A stretch of DNA of 64,000 bases from Microcoleus vaginatus PCC 9802 (GCA_022701275.1 CP031740.1:1685001-1749000), one strand, 5' to 3'. Shown: positions 26,529 through 36,429, counted from the first letter of the stretch. Translations and numbers: made by a program. The notes: generated by a model from the sequence alone, not told the origin.

Positions 26529-26705
26529 TGGAGATTTTTGATGTTATTTTTTGATTCTTAACTTTTAGCTTACCACGAAAAGCAAACCTATCGAACTCTA
26601 CTTGGGACATAGTTCCGAAAATACCGTTTATGGTCAGTATGTCGCAGTTAATAAGACATTTATTTTTTGGCAGCAAACCCGTGTTTTTTGCCTTAATGTT
26701 TTAGA

Positions 26706-28442
26706 TTATTTTTTGGTAATTTTCCACAGATTAAGCTCGACATTAGGGTCAGCCGGATCTATTTGATAGTTTTGTTGCTGAATTGCCGATCGCAAAGTAG
26801 AGGACGGTCTGTATAAAAACAACTCACTGAAACCGCCGGGAACTTGCGGGGGTTGGGGTTTTTTCTTTGCCAATTCTCGATTTTTGTAGCAAGAAGTGTA
26901 ACAGCGGGGTTCTATTAGCAGTTTGACTTTTGGTTCTAGGTAATAACTTAAAGGCATGATATGTGCGATATTGGCATCGCTGATAATTAGGGGATTGCTG
27001 GCTTGATTGACAGTCCCAGCTACTTCTAAGGCACGCAACCAACCGCTGCCTTTATTCCACCAAATGTCTGCTTGAGAACTAACTCCACCGGATATAATAC
27101 CTGCGGAAAAAACTGCCACTATAACTATTTTCCACAGTTTTTGCTGTTTTAACTTCTCCAAATTGTTACTAATTTTCGCCGACAGCAGGTAAGCCACTGC
27201 TAGCTGAATTCCCACATAACAAGGAACTAAATATCGCGGATTTGCCGATCGCCTTCCACCCTTGATTAGATCAGGTACTGCTAAAAACAAAGCAGTTGTT
27301 GCAATTAATAACAATACAATCAACCACACTCGCTTTGGTGTTTGTCGGTATAAAAAATAAAGGGCATAGCCGACTAAAGCTAGAACCATGATACCAACTG
27401 GAATTAGCAAGGCTAGTTGTGTGGCGTTGGCAGTTCCATCAATGCCTATATCAAAAAATGCTATGCTGAGGGAACCAACCCACCTGCTGACTAATCTTAA
27501 GTAATTTGTTTGTTCTGCCCATACTGTTGTGCTTCTAACTTGATTGAAGTTTTCTACAGTATTTATGAGGGAAGGCATGAAGCCGATCAAAGCGATTAAA
27601 GCTGCTACATAATAGGAAATGAATGTTTTCACATCGCGCCAGTTGGCAATAACTGCGACGTAGATTGCGTGGGCGGCAGCGACGCAGACAAATAACAAGT
27701 GGGTGTACAATCCCAGTGTTGCTGTGCCTGCATAAAGCGCCCAGGAAAGAACTAGGGCGACAGGATTTTGATTTTCGTCAGAGCGCATTGCTCGCAGCAA
27801 GGCTGCACTGGATAAAATAGTAGTTACTGTCCACAAACTGTACTGTCTTGCTTCTTGGGCAAATATGATATGGTAGGGAGAAATCGCGAAAAGTGCGATC
27901 GCCATCCACGCTACTGCTGAAGATTCAAATAACTCCCAAGCCAGCCAATAAATTGCGGGAAATACTAGCAGGCTAATCACGGCGGCCAAACTTCTCATTG
28001 CGGCAACGGAACTGCCGAACCATTGCGCCCAATATCGCGCTAGTACGTAATACAGAGGGGGGTGTTGGGGGTCTTCTGTTGCTAAAGAATTCAGGGTATC
28101 CCTTACAGTTTTTTCGGAATTTATCTGCTGATATTTTTGTAAATCAGCAGGCGAGGTTATTTTCTGGTACGAAATTTGTTTGATTATTTCGGCTTCGGTG
28201 TAGCCCGAAACTCTCAAAGAAGTATATGTTTCGTCGATCCAGTAAAATTTGCGATCGAGATTGGCGAATCGAAATAAAATGCCTATGACTAATACGGCGA
28301 TAATTAAAAATCGCAGCCACTTGTCCAGTGAAGGGTTATGAGAATTTAGTCGATCGCGATCTTTCGTAGATTCCATTTTATAACTAGCTAATCTCGCACA
28401 AATTTTTTCTGTTACCCCACCCGTAAGGTGCGCTAGGCGCAC
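26706..28442 (-). CDS. ArnT/PMT-like membrane glycosyltransferase (GT39/GT83 type)
   Basis: 578 residues with about 11-13 hydrophobic segments. The first periplasmic loop carries the acidic pair in RKFYWIDETYTSLR, the catalytic signature of the GT-C fold. DPQHPPLYYVLARYWAQWFG is a strong family motif, and FAISPYHIIFAQEARQYSLW follows. Such enzymes transfer sugars from polyprenyl-phosphate donors to lipids or proteins outside the cytoplasmic membrane. The start may be Met23 (MESTKDRDRL), since the first 22 residues look non-conserved. The soluble C-terminal domain (residues 460-578) is intact. Acceptor unknown. Confidence 0.85.
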   Translation of the reverse strand: MRLAHLTGGVTEKICARLASYKMESTKDRDRLNSHNPSLDKWLRFLIIAVLVIGILFRFANLDRKFYWIDETYTSLRVSGYTEAEIIKQISYQKITSPADLQKYQQINSEKTVRDTLNSLATEDPQHPPLYYVLARYWAQWFGSSVAAMRSLAAVISLLVFPAIYWLAWELFESSAVAWMAIALFAISPYHIIFAQEARQYSLWTVTTILSSAALLRAMRSDENQNPVALVLSWALYAGTATLGLYTHLLFVCVAAAHAIYVAVIANWRDVKTFISYYVAALIALIGFMPSLINTVENFNQVRSTTVWAEQTNYLRLVSRWVGSLSIAFFDIGIDGTANATQLALLIPVGIMVLALVGYALYFLYRQTPKRVWLIVLLLIATTALFLAVPDLIKGGRRSANPRYLVPCYVGIQLAVAYLLSAKISNNLEKLKQQKLWKIVIVAVFSAGIISGGVSSQADIWWNKGSGWLRALEVAGTVNQASNPLIISDANIAHIMPLSYYLEPKVKLLIEPRCYTSCYKNRELAKKKPQPPQVPGGFSELFLYRPSSTLRSAIQQQNYQIDPADPNVELNLWKITKK

Positions 28443-28443
28443 C
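28427..28443. repeat. Short palindrome in intergenic gap
   Basis: GGTGCGC and GCGCACC arms flank TAG; this is a common cyanobacterial dispersed palindrome. It sits at the 5' end of the glycosyltransferase gene and 58 bp before the end of the proline enzyme gene. Confidence 0.5.
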
Positions 28444-28500
28444 CTACTAACTTAACAGCCAGAGAGAGGACTTCAGTCCTCACTACGAACAAAGGAATGA

Positions 28501-31476
28501 TTAATCATCCACTCCTTCAATCGGCGCAAAACCCTGCCGCTGAATATTTTCGGTTATGGTGCGGGGTTCGAGGAATTGCAGCAAATAATCCGGGCCACCT
28601 GCTTTAGAACCAACTCCCGAAAGTTTGAATCCTCCAAAAGGTTGCCGCGATACCACAGCGCCGGTAATTCCGCGATTGATGTACAGATTTCCGACTTCAA
28701 AATCCGATGCGGCTCGATCGATATGCGAAGGCGTGCGAGAATACAATCCGCCGGTTAAAGCAAAATTCGTGCCGTTAGCAATAGCAATCGCTTCGCTGAA
28801 ATTTTTTGCCCGCATCACCGACAAAACTGGGCCGAAAATTTCTTCTTGGGCGATAGTTGCTGTCGGGGATACTTCCGTAACAATGACTGGGCCGACAAAA
28901 TAACCGGTTTCCGGTGCCGGCATTTCTAAAGCTATTTTAGCTTCGGCGCGGCCTGTTTCGATGTATTCGCGGATGCGCGAATGGGCATTTGCATCGATCA
29001 CAGGGCCAACTTGAGTGCCGGGATTTTCTGCTGGGCCGACATTGAGCGATCGCGTCGCTTCTACCAATCTTGCCACAAAATTATCGTACACGGATTCGAC
29101 CACAATTACTCGCGAACAAGCGGAACATTTTTGGCCGCTATATCCAAATGCCGAATAAACTACGCCTGCAACTGCTTGGTCTAAATCCGCACTTTCATCG
29201 ACAATAATTGCATTCTTTCCGCCCATTTCTGCAATTACTCGTTTCAGGTGTTTTTGTCCAGGCTGCAAAATCGCAGCATCGGCATAAATCTGACACCCCA
29301 CTTCCTGAGAACCGGTGAAAGTAATCATGTGAACGTCAGGATGTTTCACCATGTAAGCGCCGACGGTTGAACCTTTGCAAGGCACGTATTGAAATACGCC
29401 TTTGGGAATGCCAGCTTCCAGCAAAATTTCTGTAATTTTTGCTGCAATTACTGAGGAAACCTCCGCAGGTTTGAGCAAAGTACAATTACCTGCAACCAGC
29501 GAAGCAACTGTCATGCCAACGGGAATTGCGAGGGGGAAATTCCAAGGCGAAATGATTAAAGAAATTCCACGTGGCTGATAGCTATAACGGTTAGTTTCTC
29601 CGGGAATATCGTAATTTTTCCCTTGGTCTAACCGTTCCATTTCGTCGGCGTAGTAGCGACAAAAATCTATAGCTTCGGAGACTTCGGCATCGCATTCTCT
29701 GACAGGTTTGCCGACTTCAAACACCATCCAAGCTGACAGTTCGTGCCGCCGCTGTTCCATCAACTCAGCGGCTTTGCGGAGGACGCCTGCACGCTGGCGG
29801 ACGGGGGTTTTCCGCCAACTGGTAGAGGCTGATTTTGCTGCTTCAAGGGCTTGTTTGGCCTGTTCTTCGGAAAGCAATCCGATTTTGCCGACTACTTCTG
29901 TGGGATTGGAAGGGTTGAGAGAATTAACTGTTGCTTCAGTATTTTGGTACTCGCCATTGATTAGGGGTAAATAGGTTTTACCTAAGTTAGCCCGCACTGA
30001 TTTGATCGCTGTTTCTGCTTGTTGCCGTAAGTTGGTATTGGCGTAGTCTGTATCGGCAACGTTGGGAAATACTTTGCTGTAAACTAGCTGATCATTTCCG
30101 TTAGCAACGGGTGCGGCTAACAATTGTTCGATCGGCATTTCTTCGGAACTTTGCCGGATGAAAGAACTGTTGGCGGTATTTTCCAGCAAACGGCGGATCA
30201 AATAAGCCATTCCCGGCAGCAAATCGCCGTAGGGACAGTAGACTCGGACGCGATAACCCCGATCGACCAAAAGCTTAGCCAATTTGTCGCCCATGCCATA
30301 CAGCACTTGCATTTCAAAGCGGCGGCGCGGTATATTGAGAGTTTCGGCAATGGCGATCGCCCTCGCTTGCGATCGCACATTATGACTGCCAATAGCTGCA
30401 TACAAATATTCGTGATTTTCTAGCAGCAACTGCGTCATCTGCTCGAAATTTGCATCGGTAGTAACTTTGTCATTGTAGACCGGCTGTGGCCAATCTTTCT
30501 GCATCGCTTTGATAGTTTCCTGATCCCAGTAAGCGCCTTTTACCAGACGCACTGTTACCGGATTTCCGCGTTTTTTTGCCCACGCAATAAGACCTTGCAA
30601 ATCTTGGGCACTGTCGCGCAAATATGCTTGCAATGTAATTCCAATATCCGTGCGACTGCGAAACTCTTCTTCTAACAATAAGTCTTTGAGAATGCTCAAA
30701 GTCAAACTTTTGTAAGCATACTGTTCCATGTCGAAATGAACTGCCGCTCCCAATTCCTTGGCGCGGCGCAGTAACAGACGAATTCTCTCGCTTACTTTCT
30801 CCTCACTACCTTTAGCATCCAACGGGTCAAACTGAGAATAAAAAGCTGTTAATTTTACGGATACTTGCACTCGTGGCAGAGTTTCGCCGTCAGCTTTGTC
30901 AATTGCATCTACTTGCGGCCAATTCTTCGCTGCATTTGCGAGTTCCTCCATCAATTCCAAATAGCGGTTAAGATAAATTTGCGCCTCAGTTTCAGTAATG
31001 ACAGCTTCCCCCAAAAGGTCAACTGTAAAACCCATTTTATCTTTACGGAGCCGCTCTAAGGTTTTAATTACCTGCTTGATATTTTCCCCAGAAATATACT
31101 TGTGCGCCAAAGTTTCCACAGCAGGCGCAACCGTCGTCGCAGCCAACTGACCGGGAACCGAATCAGGGCTAGCAAAGTTGAGCAATTTTTTCAATGCTTC
31201 AGGCAATTCTACCTCTTGGGCGGTCAGGTATTCTTGCAGGTGGCGGGCAATTTCCGGCCGGCTGCGGAGAGCCGGCAAACAGTCAATAAATCGAAACAAC
31301 TGCACCCGCAGTCCCGGGCTAGCCATCGCCCAATCCATCAGTTTGTCGTCCCAGCGCATTTGGTCTTGGAGTTGCCCGAAAAAAGAGCGCTTTTTCTCTT
31401 GAGTTGCCCGCAGGATTTCTGTGGCAATTTCTTGAGTTTTTGCTTCGTAGATGCTTGGAGATATTTGTGCAACCAT
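28501..31476 (-). CDS. putA: Bifunctional proline dehydrogenase / L-glutamate-gamma-semialdehyde dehydrogenase
   Basis: 991 residues. An N-terminal helical arm leads into a FAD-dependent proline dehydrogenase barrel (about 130-460; VSVKLTAFYSQFDP, VRLVKGAYWD, IGSHNVRS, FEMQVLYGMGD). An aldehyde dehydrogenase follows (about 500-970), with NAD-binding SPWNFPLAIPVGM, the general base Glu in IAEMGGKNAIIVDE and the nucleophile Cys in GYSGQKCSACSRV. It oxidises proline to glutamate in two steps. There is no DNA-binding ribbon-helix-helix domain, so it is not an autoregulating PutA. Cyanobacterial databases may call it pruA. Monocistronic, flanked by repeats. Confidence 0.93.
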   Translation of the reverse strand: MVAQISPSIYEAKTQEIATEILRATQEKKRSFFGQLQDQMRWDDKLMDWAMASPGLRVQLFRFIDCLPALRSRPEIARHLQEYLTAQEVELPEALKKLLNFASPDSVPGQLAATTVAPAVETLAHKYISGENIKQVIKTLERLRKDKMGFTVDLLGEAVITETEAQIYLNRYLELMEELANAAKNWPQVDAIDKADGETLPRVQVSVKLTAFYSQFDPLDAKGSEEKVSERIRLLLRRAKELGAAVHFDMEQYAYKSLTLSILKDLLLEEEFRSRTDIGITLQAYLRDSAQDLQGLIAWAKKRGNPVTVRLVKGAYWDQETIKAMQKDWPQPVYNDKVTTDANFEQMTQLLLENHEYLYAAIGSHNVRSQARAIAIAETLNIPRRRFEMQVLYGMGDKLAKLLVDRGYRVRVYCPYGDLLPGMAYLIRRLLENTANSSFIRQSSEEMPIEQLLAAPVANGNDQLVYSKVFPNVADTDYANTNLRQQAETAIKSVRANLGKTYLPLINGEYQNTEATVNSLNPSNPTEVVGKIGLLSEEQAKQALEAAKSASTSWRKTPVRQRAGVLRKAAELMEQRRHELSAWMVFEVGKPVRECDAEVSEAIDFCRYYADEMERLDQGKNYDIPGETNRYSYQPRGISLIISPWNFPLAIPVGMTVASLVAGNCTLLKPAEVSSVIAAKITEILLEAGIPKGVFQYVPCKGSTVGAYMVKHPDVHMITFTGSQEVGCQIYADAAILQPGQKHLKRVIAEMGGKNAIIVDESADLDQAVAGVVYSAFGYSGQKCSACSRVIVVESVYDNFVARLVEATRSLNVGPAENPGTQVGPVIDANAHSRIREYIETGRAEAKIALEMPAPETGYFVGPVIVTEVSPTATIAQEEIFGPVLSVMRAKNFSEAIAIANGTNFALTGGLYSRTPSHIDRAASDFEVGNLYINRGITGAVVSRQPFGGFKLSGVGSKAGGPDYLLQFLEPRTITENIQRQGFAPIEGVDD

Positions 31477-31561
31477 TGGTAATTAGTAATGGGTAATTTG
31501 TAATTGGCAACCAGGGGGGGTTTATGTATTGTGTAACTACCCCCTGATACAATTATAGTTG

Positions 31562-32485
31562 CTATTTAACTTCAATTTTAACTTGGTAGTTTGCTTGGCG
31601 ATCGCCTGAAATTTCAATAGTATAATCGCCGCTACTGGCTAGTTGCCCTTGCCACTGACCTGTACTGTCAGCAGTACCTAAGTTTTCACCGTTAGGAGCA
31701 ATAATTGCTGCGCTAACTTGACCTTCTTGAACACTTATTGTCATGCTTTGGCCGCTATTGCACTCCAGTAAGTAGCGCCTGGATATGTTGGCTCGCAAAC
31801 TATTGCTCAGAGTAGTTCCCGTAGCACCAGCTTGAAAGTAAACTCGCTCGGTTACAGGGGTTTCAACCACAGCGGGAGAAGCAGAAGGAGAAGGCAACGG
31901 CAACGGCGACGGTGACGGCGAAGCAAGTTGGGAAACGCCCGACACAGAGGGTATTTGAGTGGGACGGGGCGACGGATAGATTGTGGCGGGCAGTCGAGTT
32001 CCAGGTGCTGGGGGAAGTCCGGGCCGACGGTTGGCGGGCGCTGTTACGACAGGGGGAGGGCTTTCGGGAAGGGGTACGTCAGCGGGTAGTTTGATTTGAA
32101 GGTTCGCTCTTTCCTGATACATTCTCCACGCTAGCAAACTGCCGACACTAAGGACAGAACCGACTAACATTCCGCTGAGAAAAACTGCTAAGATTTGCCA
32201 GGATCGAGCTGGTTTTGGTTCGGGGTTGGCAGTTGGAATTGTTGGAGGCGGATAACTTGCAAGTTGAGTTGTTGCCGGCGCGCTATCGGCGGCAATGGGA
32301 ATTGTTTTGGCTTCGTGGCTGGGGGTTGAAATATTTTCGGGCGCGACAATTTCTGCGGGAGTTTCTACTGATGCTGAAGCTGCATCGCCACGGGCAATTT
32401 CACTGCGATCGAACTCATCACTGGCAGTGGAAATTGTTTCCGGTTGCTGAGTCAAAATTTGTTTTTTTTCCTGTTCGTCGCTCAT
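31562..32485 (-). CDS. Membrane-anchored protein with proline/serine-rich linker and PPC-like C-terminal domain
   Basis: 307 residues. An acidic cytoplasmic N-terminus (about 1-90) leads to one transmembrane helix (IFAVFLSGMLVGSVLSVGSLLAW, residues 96-118 approximately). A long Pro/Ser-rich linker (130-205, SPSPSPLPLPSPSAS) and a small beta domain (210-307; ERVYFQAGATGTTLSNSL, YTIEISGDRQANYQVKIEV) follow. The last domain resembles bacterial pre-peptidase C-terminal domains. Such proteins in cyanobacteria are uncharacterised. Bitopic, extracytoplasmic C-terminus. It is separated by 85 bp from the proline gene downstream and may be co-transcribed. Confidence 0.7.
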   Translation of the reverse strand: MSDEQEKKQILTQQPETISTASDEFDRSEIARGDAASASVETPAEIVAPENISTPSHEAKTIPIAADSAPATTQLASYPPPTIPTANPEPKPARSWQILAVFLSGMLVGSVLSVGSLLAWRMYQERANLQIKLPADVPLPESPPPVVTAPANRRPGLPPAPGTRLPATIYPSPRPTQIPSVSGVSQLASPSPSPLPLPSPSASPAVVETPVTERVYFQAGATGTTLSNSLRANISRRYLLECNSGQSMTISVQEGQVSAAIIAPNGENLGTADSTGQWQGQLASSGDYTIEISGDRQANYQVKIEVK

Positions 32486-32755
32486 GGGGCTAAATTTATT
32501 TTACAAAGACCGCTTTTAGACATTTTACGTTACTGGTGCGATCGCCTGCACTGAAATTATCTAGGAGAATAAAGAAGGCACGACACGGATACACGGATTA
32601 ATTATCAAGCGTTAGGCCAAAGTTAGAATGAAGATTGTTCATCTGCATACAAACCTGCCATGATATTAGTCTATATTATAGCGCTCAATATTATAGCGCT
32701 CCATCTTTTTACTAATAAGAATAAACAAGTGAATTAATTTCCTATAAAGCTAAGG

Positions 32756-33196
32756 CTAATGGGGTGTTGATACCTCGAAATCGTTAAACGATAGAACCTT
32801 ATAAGATGTGCCTGCTAAAGCTCTGACTAGCTTTTGGTCAAGAGTTAGCAAAGGCGAGTCAACTTGCTGTGAAAGAGCAACGTAACTGCCATCATAAGCA
32901 GAAATTCCATAATTTAAGGCGATGTTTGTTGCATCTAAAATCAATTCAGCAGTAGATACTGCACGCAAGGATAAAGCTCTAAGATTAGCTAAATCTGTTG
33001 GAACATCGGCAGCAGCGTAAAGTCCAGCACGGACATACTTCCAGATAATATTTGCACACTCAATATAAAACAGATCGGGTACAAATATTTCAGTCTCTGG
33101 AATTTCAAGATGGGTAAACAATTGAACGACTTTAGATGAGAGCGGATCGGGGATAAATTGCTTAATCCCCACGCTAGCATCGACTACGCACCTCAC
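32756..33196 (-). CDS. PIN-domain toxin (VapC family)
   Basis: 146 residues, the usual VapC length. Acidic residues of the PIN nuclease are in place: Asp in CVVDASVGIKQF, Glu in YIECANIIW, and Asp residues in YDGSYVALSQ and LLTLDQKLVRAL. VapC toxins cleave tRNA or rRNA. It starts 4 bp inside the preceding antitoxin gene, the standard coupled arrangement for an antitoxin-toxin pair with autoregulation by the antitoxin-toxin complex. Confidence 0.88.
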   Translation of the reverse strand: MRCVVDASVGIKQFIPDPLSSKVVQLFTHLEIPETEIFVPDLFYIECANIIWKYVRAGLYAAADVPTDLANLRALSLRAVSTAELILDATNIALNYGISAYDGSYVALSQQVDSPLLTLDQKLVRALAGTSYKVLSFNDFEVSTPH

Positions 33197-33474
33197 AGGA
33201 TTGGTCCTCTGTCGCGATCCTCTCTAATTAAAGCGGTACTATCTAGTATCATCCCCATATTCGCCGGACGAGACTCGCGACGGCGGCTGATTTCTGCCAA
33301 TAGTTCTGTTACAGACTTTTTACGTTTTCCTGAGAGGGGTTTTGTCTCTGTTGATAACTCGGCTTCTAAAATGGCGATCGCAAACGCGCTAATCGAGCGG
33401 TTTTGAGCCGCGGCTAACTCTTGCAGTCTCGCGTACAATTCCTCTGGTATATTTTCTATTTGCAGGGTAGCCAT
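33193..33474 (-). CDS. Ribbon-helix-helix antitoxin of the VapBC-like pair (FitA type)
   Basis: 93 residues. The N-terminus MATLQIENIPEELYARLQEL is followed by AAAQNRSISAFAIAILEAEL, the beta-strand and two helices of a ribbon-helix-helix DNA-binding fold, as in FitA. The C-terminal part (45-93) should wrap the PIN toxin. It overlaps the toxin gene by 4 bp. The region upstream, to 33594, presumably holds the autoregulated promoter. Confidence 0.85.
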   Translation of the reverse strand: MATLQIENIPEELYARLQELAAAQNRSISAFAIAILEAELSTETKPLSGKRKKSVTELLAEISRRRESRPANMGMILDSTALIREDRDRGPIL

Positions 33475-33726
33475 CTGTTAAACTCCTAGCATAGTTTTCC
33501 TAAATATTAGCATAGGCAGGCGGGTTTAAGAGATAGTTACTTTTAAATATAGATTGTTGGTAAAACCCACCCATTGTATTTTTAAAGAGGTATCTTGCGA
33601 TTTACCTTTGGTTGGGGGCGGGTTTATGAGATTGTTAGTTACAGGCGCGTATTGTTGGTAGAATCCGCACCTACAAATTCCCCATTCCCGATTCCCCATT
33701 CCCGATTCCTCATTACCAATTACCCA
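33475..33726. repeat. Intergenic region with short tandem repeat
   Basis: Contains ATTCCCCATTCCCGATTCCC-type copies between 33675 and 33722, common filler in cyanobacterial intergenic DNA. No gene seen. It separates the antitoxin start from the end of the PAD-like gene. Confidence 0.5.
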
Positions 33727-36429
33727 TTAGTAATTATTAGGCAAAGACTGCCAAAAAGGTCGCTCTTCAGGCTTCCTCACAGTATTCGTCGCCGACTGCA
33801 CGTTTCCTTTCAATTCTTGATAATACCTGTCATCCAGAAAACTAACGCTGACGCCAGCAGGAAGCAGCAGTTGGCGCAATCTTTCCTGAGTGTAATCTAC
33901 ACCGTCAATCATTGGTCCGCGCGGATTGGAAACTAACAATTTGCCGTTAACTGGCACCGAATTGACCATATTTGGCGACCAAGCATAACCGCTGTAGCCA
34001 AACATCACCGGAACTTGAATAATTTGGTCGTCTTTGAGTAAAAACTCTCTTTTCAACTTCTCTATAATCGGATTAAGTTTCTGATTTTGCAAATAGAGAT
34101 TGTGTTGAATTAAAGCACGGTTTTGCAAAGCGGCGCTGACAGTTGTTTGAGTGCTCAAACCACGATTAAGCGTCACATCGCCGTAACCTCTTCCCTCCAA
34201 TTCTTCCAACAGCTTAACTCCGGCTGCGGGACTGGCGATCGCCATTACATATTGTCCGGGAGTTTGAGTGGGAATAAAATTGATAATTTCATCGACTTGG
34301 CGAGTCAAAAGCCAAGAAGTATCAATATCCACTGGCGGCCCTTGAATTCTCTGAGCTTGAATAAAATCAAGTACCTCTGGATTAAAACTAGCATTTCCCG
34401 AATTCCCGTAATAAACTCGACCCATTGGGTGTCCGGGAATCGGCGGTGTCACCTGCAAATTTCCGTATCCCTCAGACCACTGACTTACAGGGTCTAAAGA
34501 ACGAGGATTGCCAACTTTAAATACTTTCAAATCCCGGTTTTGAGTTGATTTAACAGGCGGGTTTTTCTCTGGGCCGCTATTGCTTTTTAGGGCTACATTA
34601 AACAGGCGTATATCCGATTTTTCGGGCAATTGAACGTAGCCGTTTTTCTGGGTATCTTGCATCCAAGTGTGATCGCCCTGGAGAATTTTTACTTTAGCGC
34701 CCGTGGGTTCTACTGCTTGTTTTAGTTGCGAGATAAATTCGCTGTTTACCGAGCCTCTGTCGCTGACCTGAACTTCGGTTACTGGTGCTGTATTTGGCGG
34801 TATCATCCAAGGACTAACGCCCATTTGGATTGTTGTGGAGGCGATTTCTTGACCGTTGTTTTGGGCAGTTGCTTTGAGATTAACAGTCCCGTTCCAATTG
34901 CGATCGGCAAATTGTTTGGCTTCCACACCTAAAACAATATTTGTGCTGAAAACTAGAGGTTTAGCACCGGATATATCTACAGGTTGCCAGCCGTCGCCCG
35001 TCTTCTGAAAAACGCTGATGTGAGGGCTAGCAATGCTGTCAGCAGTGATAAATAACTGAGAGGTTTTGAAGTTTTCCGACAGTGTTAAGTTAACTTGAGA
35101 AAGCATTGCTGCACGGCGGGGAGCGCTAACTTTGGTCTGTTTCCAAGTCGGTATCTTGCCGCGATCGTTATTGCGATCGTTAAATAAAATTAGCGCGCCC
35201 TTGGACAAAGACCATTGTTCTTTTCCGGCTTCGTCTTGCTCGTTAATTTGGCCATCTCTGTTGGTATCTCCCGCAAAGAAAAAGTTCGGCGGCGACGCAG
35301 CCGGCGTAACTGGGGCGGAAGTTGGTGTTGCAGTTGATTCAGGAGTTGGTTGAGAAGTTGCTTGCTGATTTCTCTCTAACTCTTGTCTTTCAAGTTCTTT
35401 TCTGGCTAATTCTTGCCTTTCAAGTTCTTGTCTTTCAAGTTCTTTTCTGGCTACTTCTCGCCTTTTAAGTTCTTGTCTTTCAAGTTCTTTTCTGGCTAAT
35501 TCTTGCCTTTCAAGTTCTTGTCTTTCAAGTTCTTTTCTGGCTAATTCTTGCCTTTCAAGTTCTTGTCTTTCAAGTTCTTTTCTGGCTAATTCTTGCCTTT
35601 CTACTTCTTTTCTGGCTAATTCTTGCCTTTGGAATTCTTGCCTTTCTACTTCTTTTCTGGCTAATTCTTGCCTTTCTTGCTCTTTTCTGGCTAATTCTTG
35701 CCTTGGGAATTCTTGTCTTTCTAGTTCTTTTCTAGCCCGGTCTTTTTTCTCTTGTTCTTTTCTCTCTATTTCTCGACGAGCAAATTCTTTTTTCTCTTGC
35801 TCTTTGCGGGCTCGCTCTCTTATCTCTTCTTCCTCGGCTCTCACTTTCTCAATAGAACGTGCAACTTGCATTTCATAGGTAGCGACACTGAGGTTTCCTT
35901 GGTATTCGATGGTTTTGTCGATCGCCCCATCGGCAAAAAAAGAATCGTGAGGAATGAGTCGCAGTGTATTGATAGCCAACTGCCACAGCCGCTGGGACTG
36001 TTCCCAAGTAGCAGAAGAAGGATTAGAAGTGCGTCCAATTAAGACTGCTTGGGCGGCTAATTTAGCAGCATCGTCCCAATTATATTTGGCTCTTTCTTCT
36101 ATTTGAATCTGACTTTGAACGTTTTGGAGTTGCTGCGTCAGAGTTTGAGATTGCTGACGGTGGATTGCTGATTTCCAAAGTTCTGCCGGAAACGGGGCGC
36201 TGTCGGGAGTTTTGGCAAGGTTATCTAATTGTACTTTCAGCCGATCGCGCAATTTGTAGAGTTCGGAAAGGGATTGCGGAGTTTCGGCCTCTGGCTGTCG
36301 CCCAGAGATTGCGAGTTGGTAGTTTAGGGAAGGTTGAGCCACTGTTGTGGGGACTGCAACCCAAATAATACCGATGACGACACCGAAAGCATTGACGATC
36401 GTGATCGCAATATATTTAACCAAGCGCAT
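33727..36429 (-). CDS. Secreted peptidylarginine-deiminase-like protein, predicted inactive, with charged coiled or single-helix region
   Basis: 900 residues from Met at 36429; the frame extends to 36453, but MRLVKYIAITIVNAFGVVIG starts a proper signal peptide ending at TTVAQ. (Residue numbers below count from 36453.) After a helical region, residues 238-360 are repeats of KELERQELERQ type. An EF-hand-like loop AGDTNRDGQINEQDE follows, then a PAD fold (about 470-908). Alignment to human PAD4 from memory gives WMQD (Asp600, equivalent to D350, kept), WLLTRQVDE (Gln719 where PAD4 has His471) and GNVQSATNTVRKP (Ser887 where PAD4 has Cys645 in GEVHCGTN). Two of the catalytic residues are lost, so deimination is not expected. 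Confidence 0.85.
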   Translation of the reverse strand: MRLVKYIAITIVNAFGVVIGIIWVAVPTTVAQPSLNYQLAISGRQPEAETPQSLSELYKLRDRLKVQLDNLAKTPDSAPFPAELWKSAIHRQQSQTLTQQLQNVQSQIQIEERAKYNWDDAAKLAAQAVLIGRTSNPSSATWEQSQRLWQLAINTLRLIPHDSFFADGAIDKTIEYQGNLSVATYEMQVARSIEKVRAEEEEIRERARKEQEKKEFARREIERKEQEKKDRARKELERQEFPRQELARKEQERQELARKEVERQEFQRQELARKEVERQELARKELERQELERQELARKELERQELERQELARKELERQELKRREVARKELERQELERQELARKELERQELERNQQATSQPTPESTATPTSAPVTPAASPPNFFFAGDTNRDGQINEQDEAGKEQWSLSKGALILFNDRNNDRGKIPTWKQTKVSAPRRAAMLSQVNLTLSENFKTSQLFITADSIASPHISVFQKTGDGWQPVDISGAKPLVFSTNIVLGVEAKQFADRNWNGTVNLKATAQNNGQEIASTTIQMGVSPWMIPPNTAPVTEVQVSDRGSVNSEFISQLKQAVEPTGAKVKILQGDHTWMQDTQKNGYVQLPEKSDIRLFNVALKSNSGPEKNPPVKSTQNRDLKVFKVGNPRSLDPVSQWSEGYGNLQVTPPIPGHPMGRVYYGNSGNASFNPEVLDFIQAQRIQGPPVDIDTSWLLTRQVDEIINFIPTQTPGQYVMAIASPAAGVKLLEELEGRGYGDVTLNRGLSTQTTVSAALQNRALIQHNLYLQNQKLNPIIEKLKREFLLKDDQIIQVPVMFGYSGYAWSPNMVNSVPVNGKLLVSNPRGPMIDGVDYTQERLRQLLLPAGVSVSFLDDRYYQELKGNVQSATNTVRKPEERPFWQSLPNNY
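35375..35745 (-). repeat. Tandem repeats encoding an (ELERQ)-type helix
   Basis: About 370 bp of repeating 18- and 36-bp units (TTCAAGTTCTTGTCTTTCAA alternating with TTTTCTGGCTAATTCTTGCC). They encode alternating Arg/Lys and Glu every three to four residues, consistent with a stable single alpha helix. Unit number is likely to vary between strains. Confidence 0.85.

Noticed and set aside
35375..35745. Short tandem repeats as a CRISPR array
   Set aside because: Units are 18/36 bp without spacers and lie inside a coding frame.
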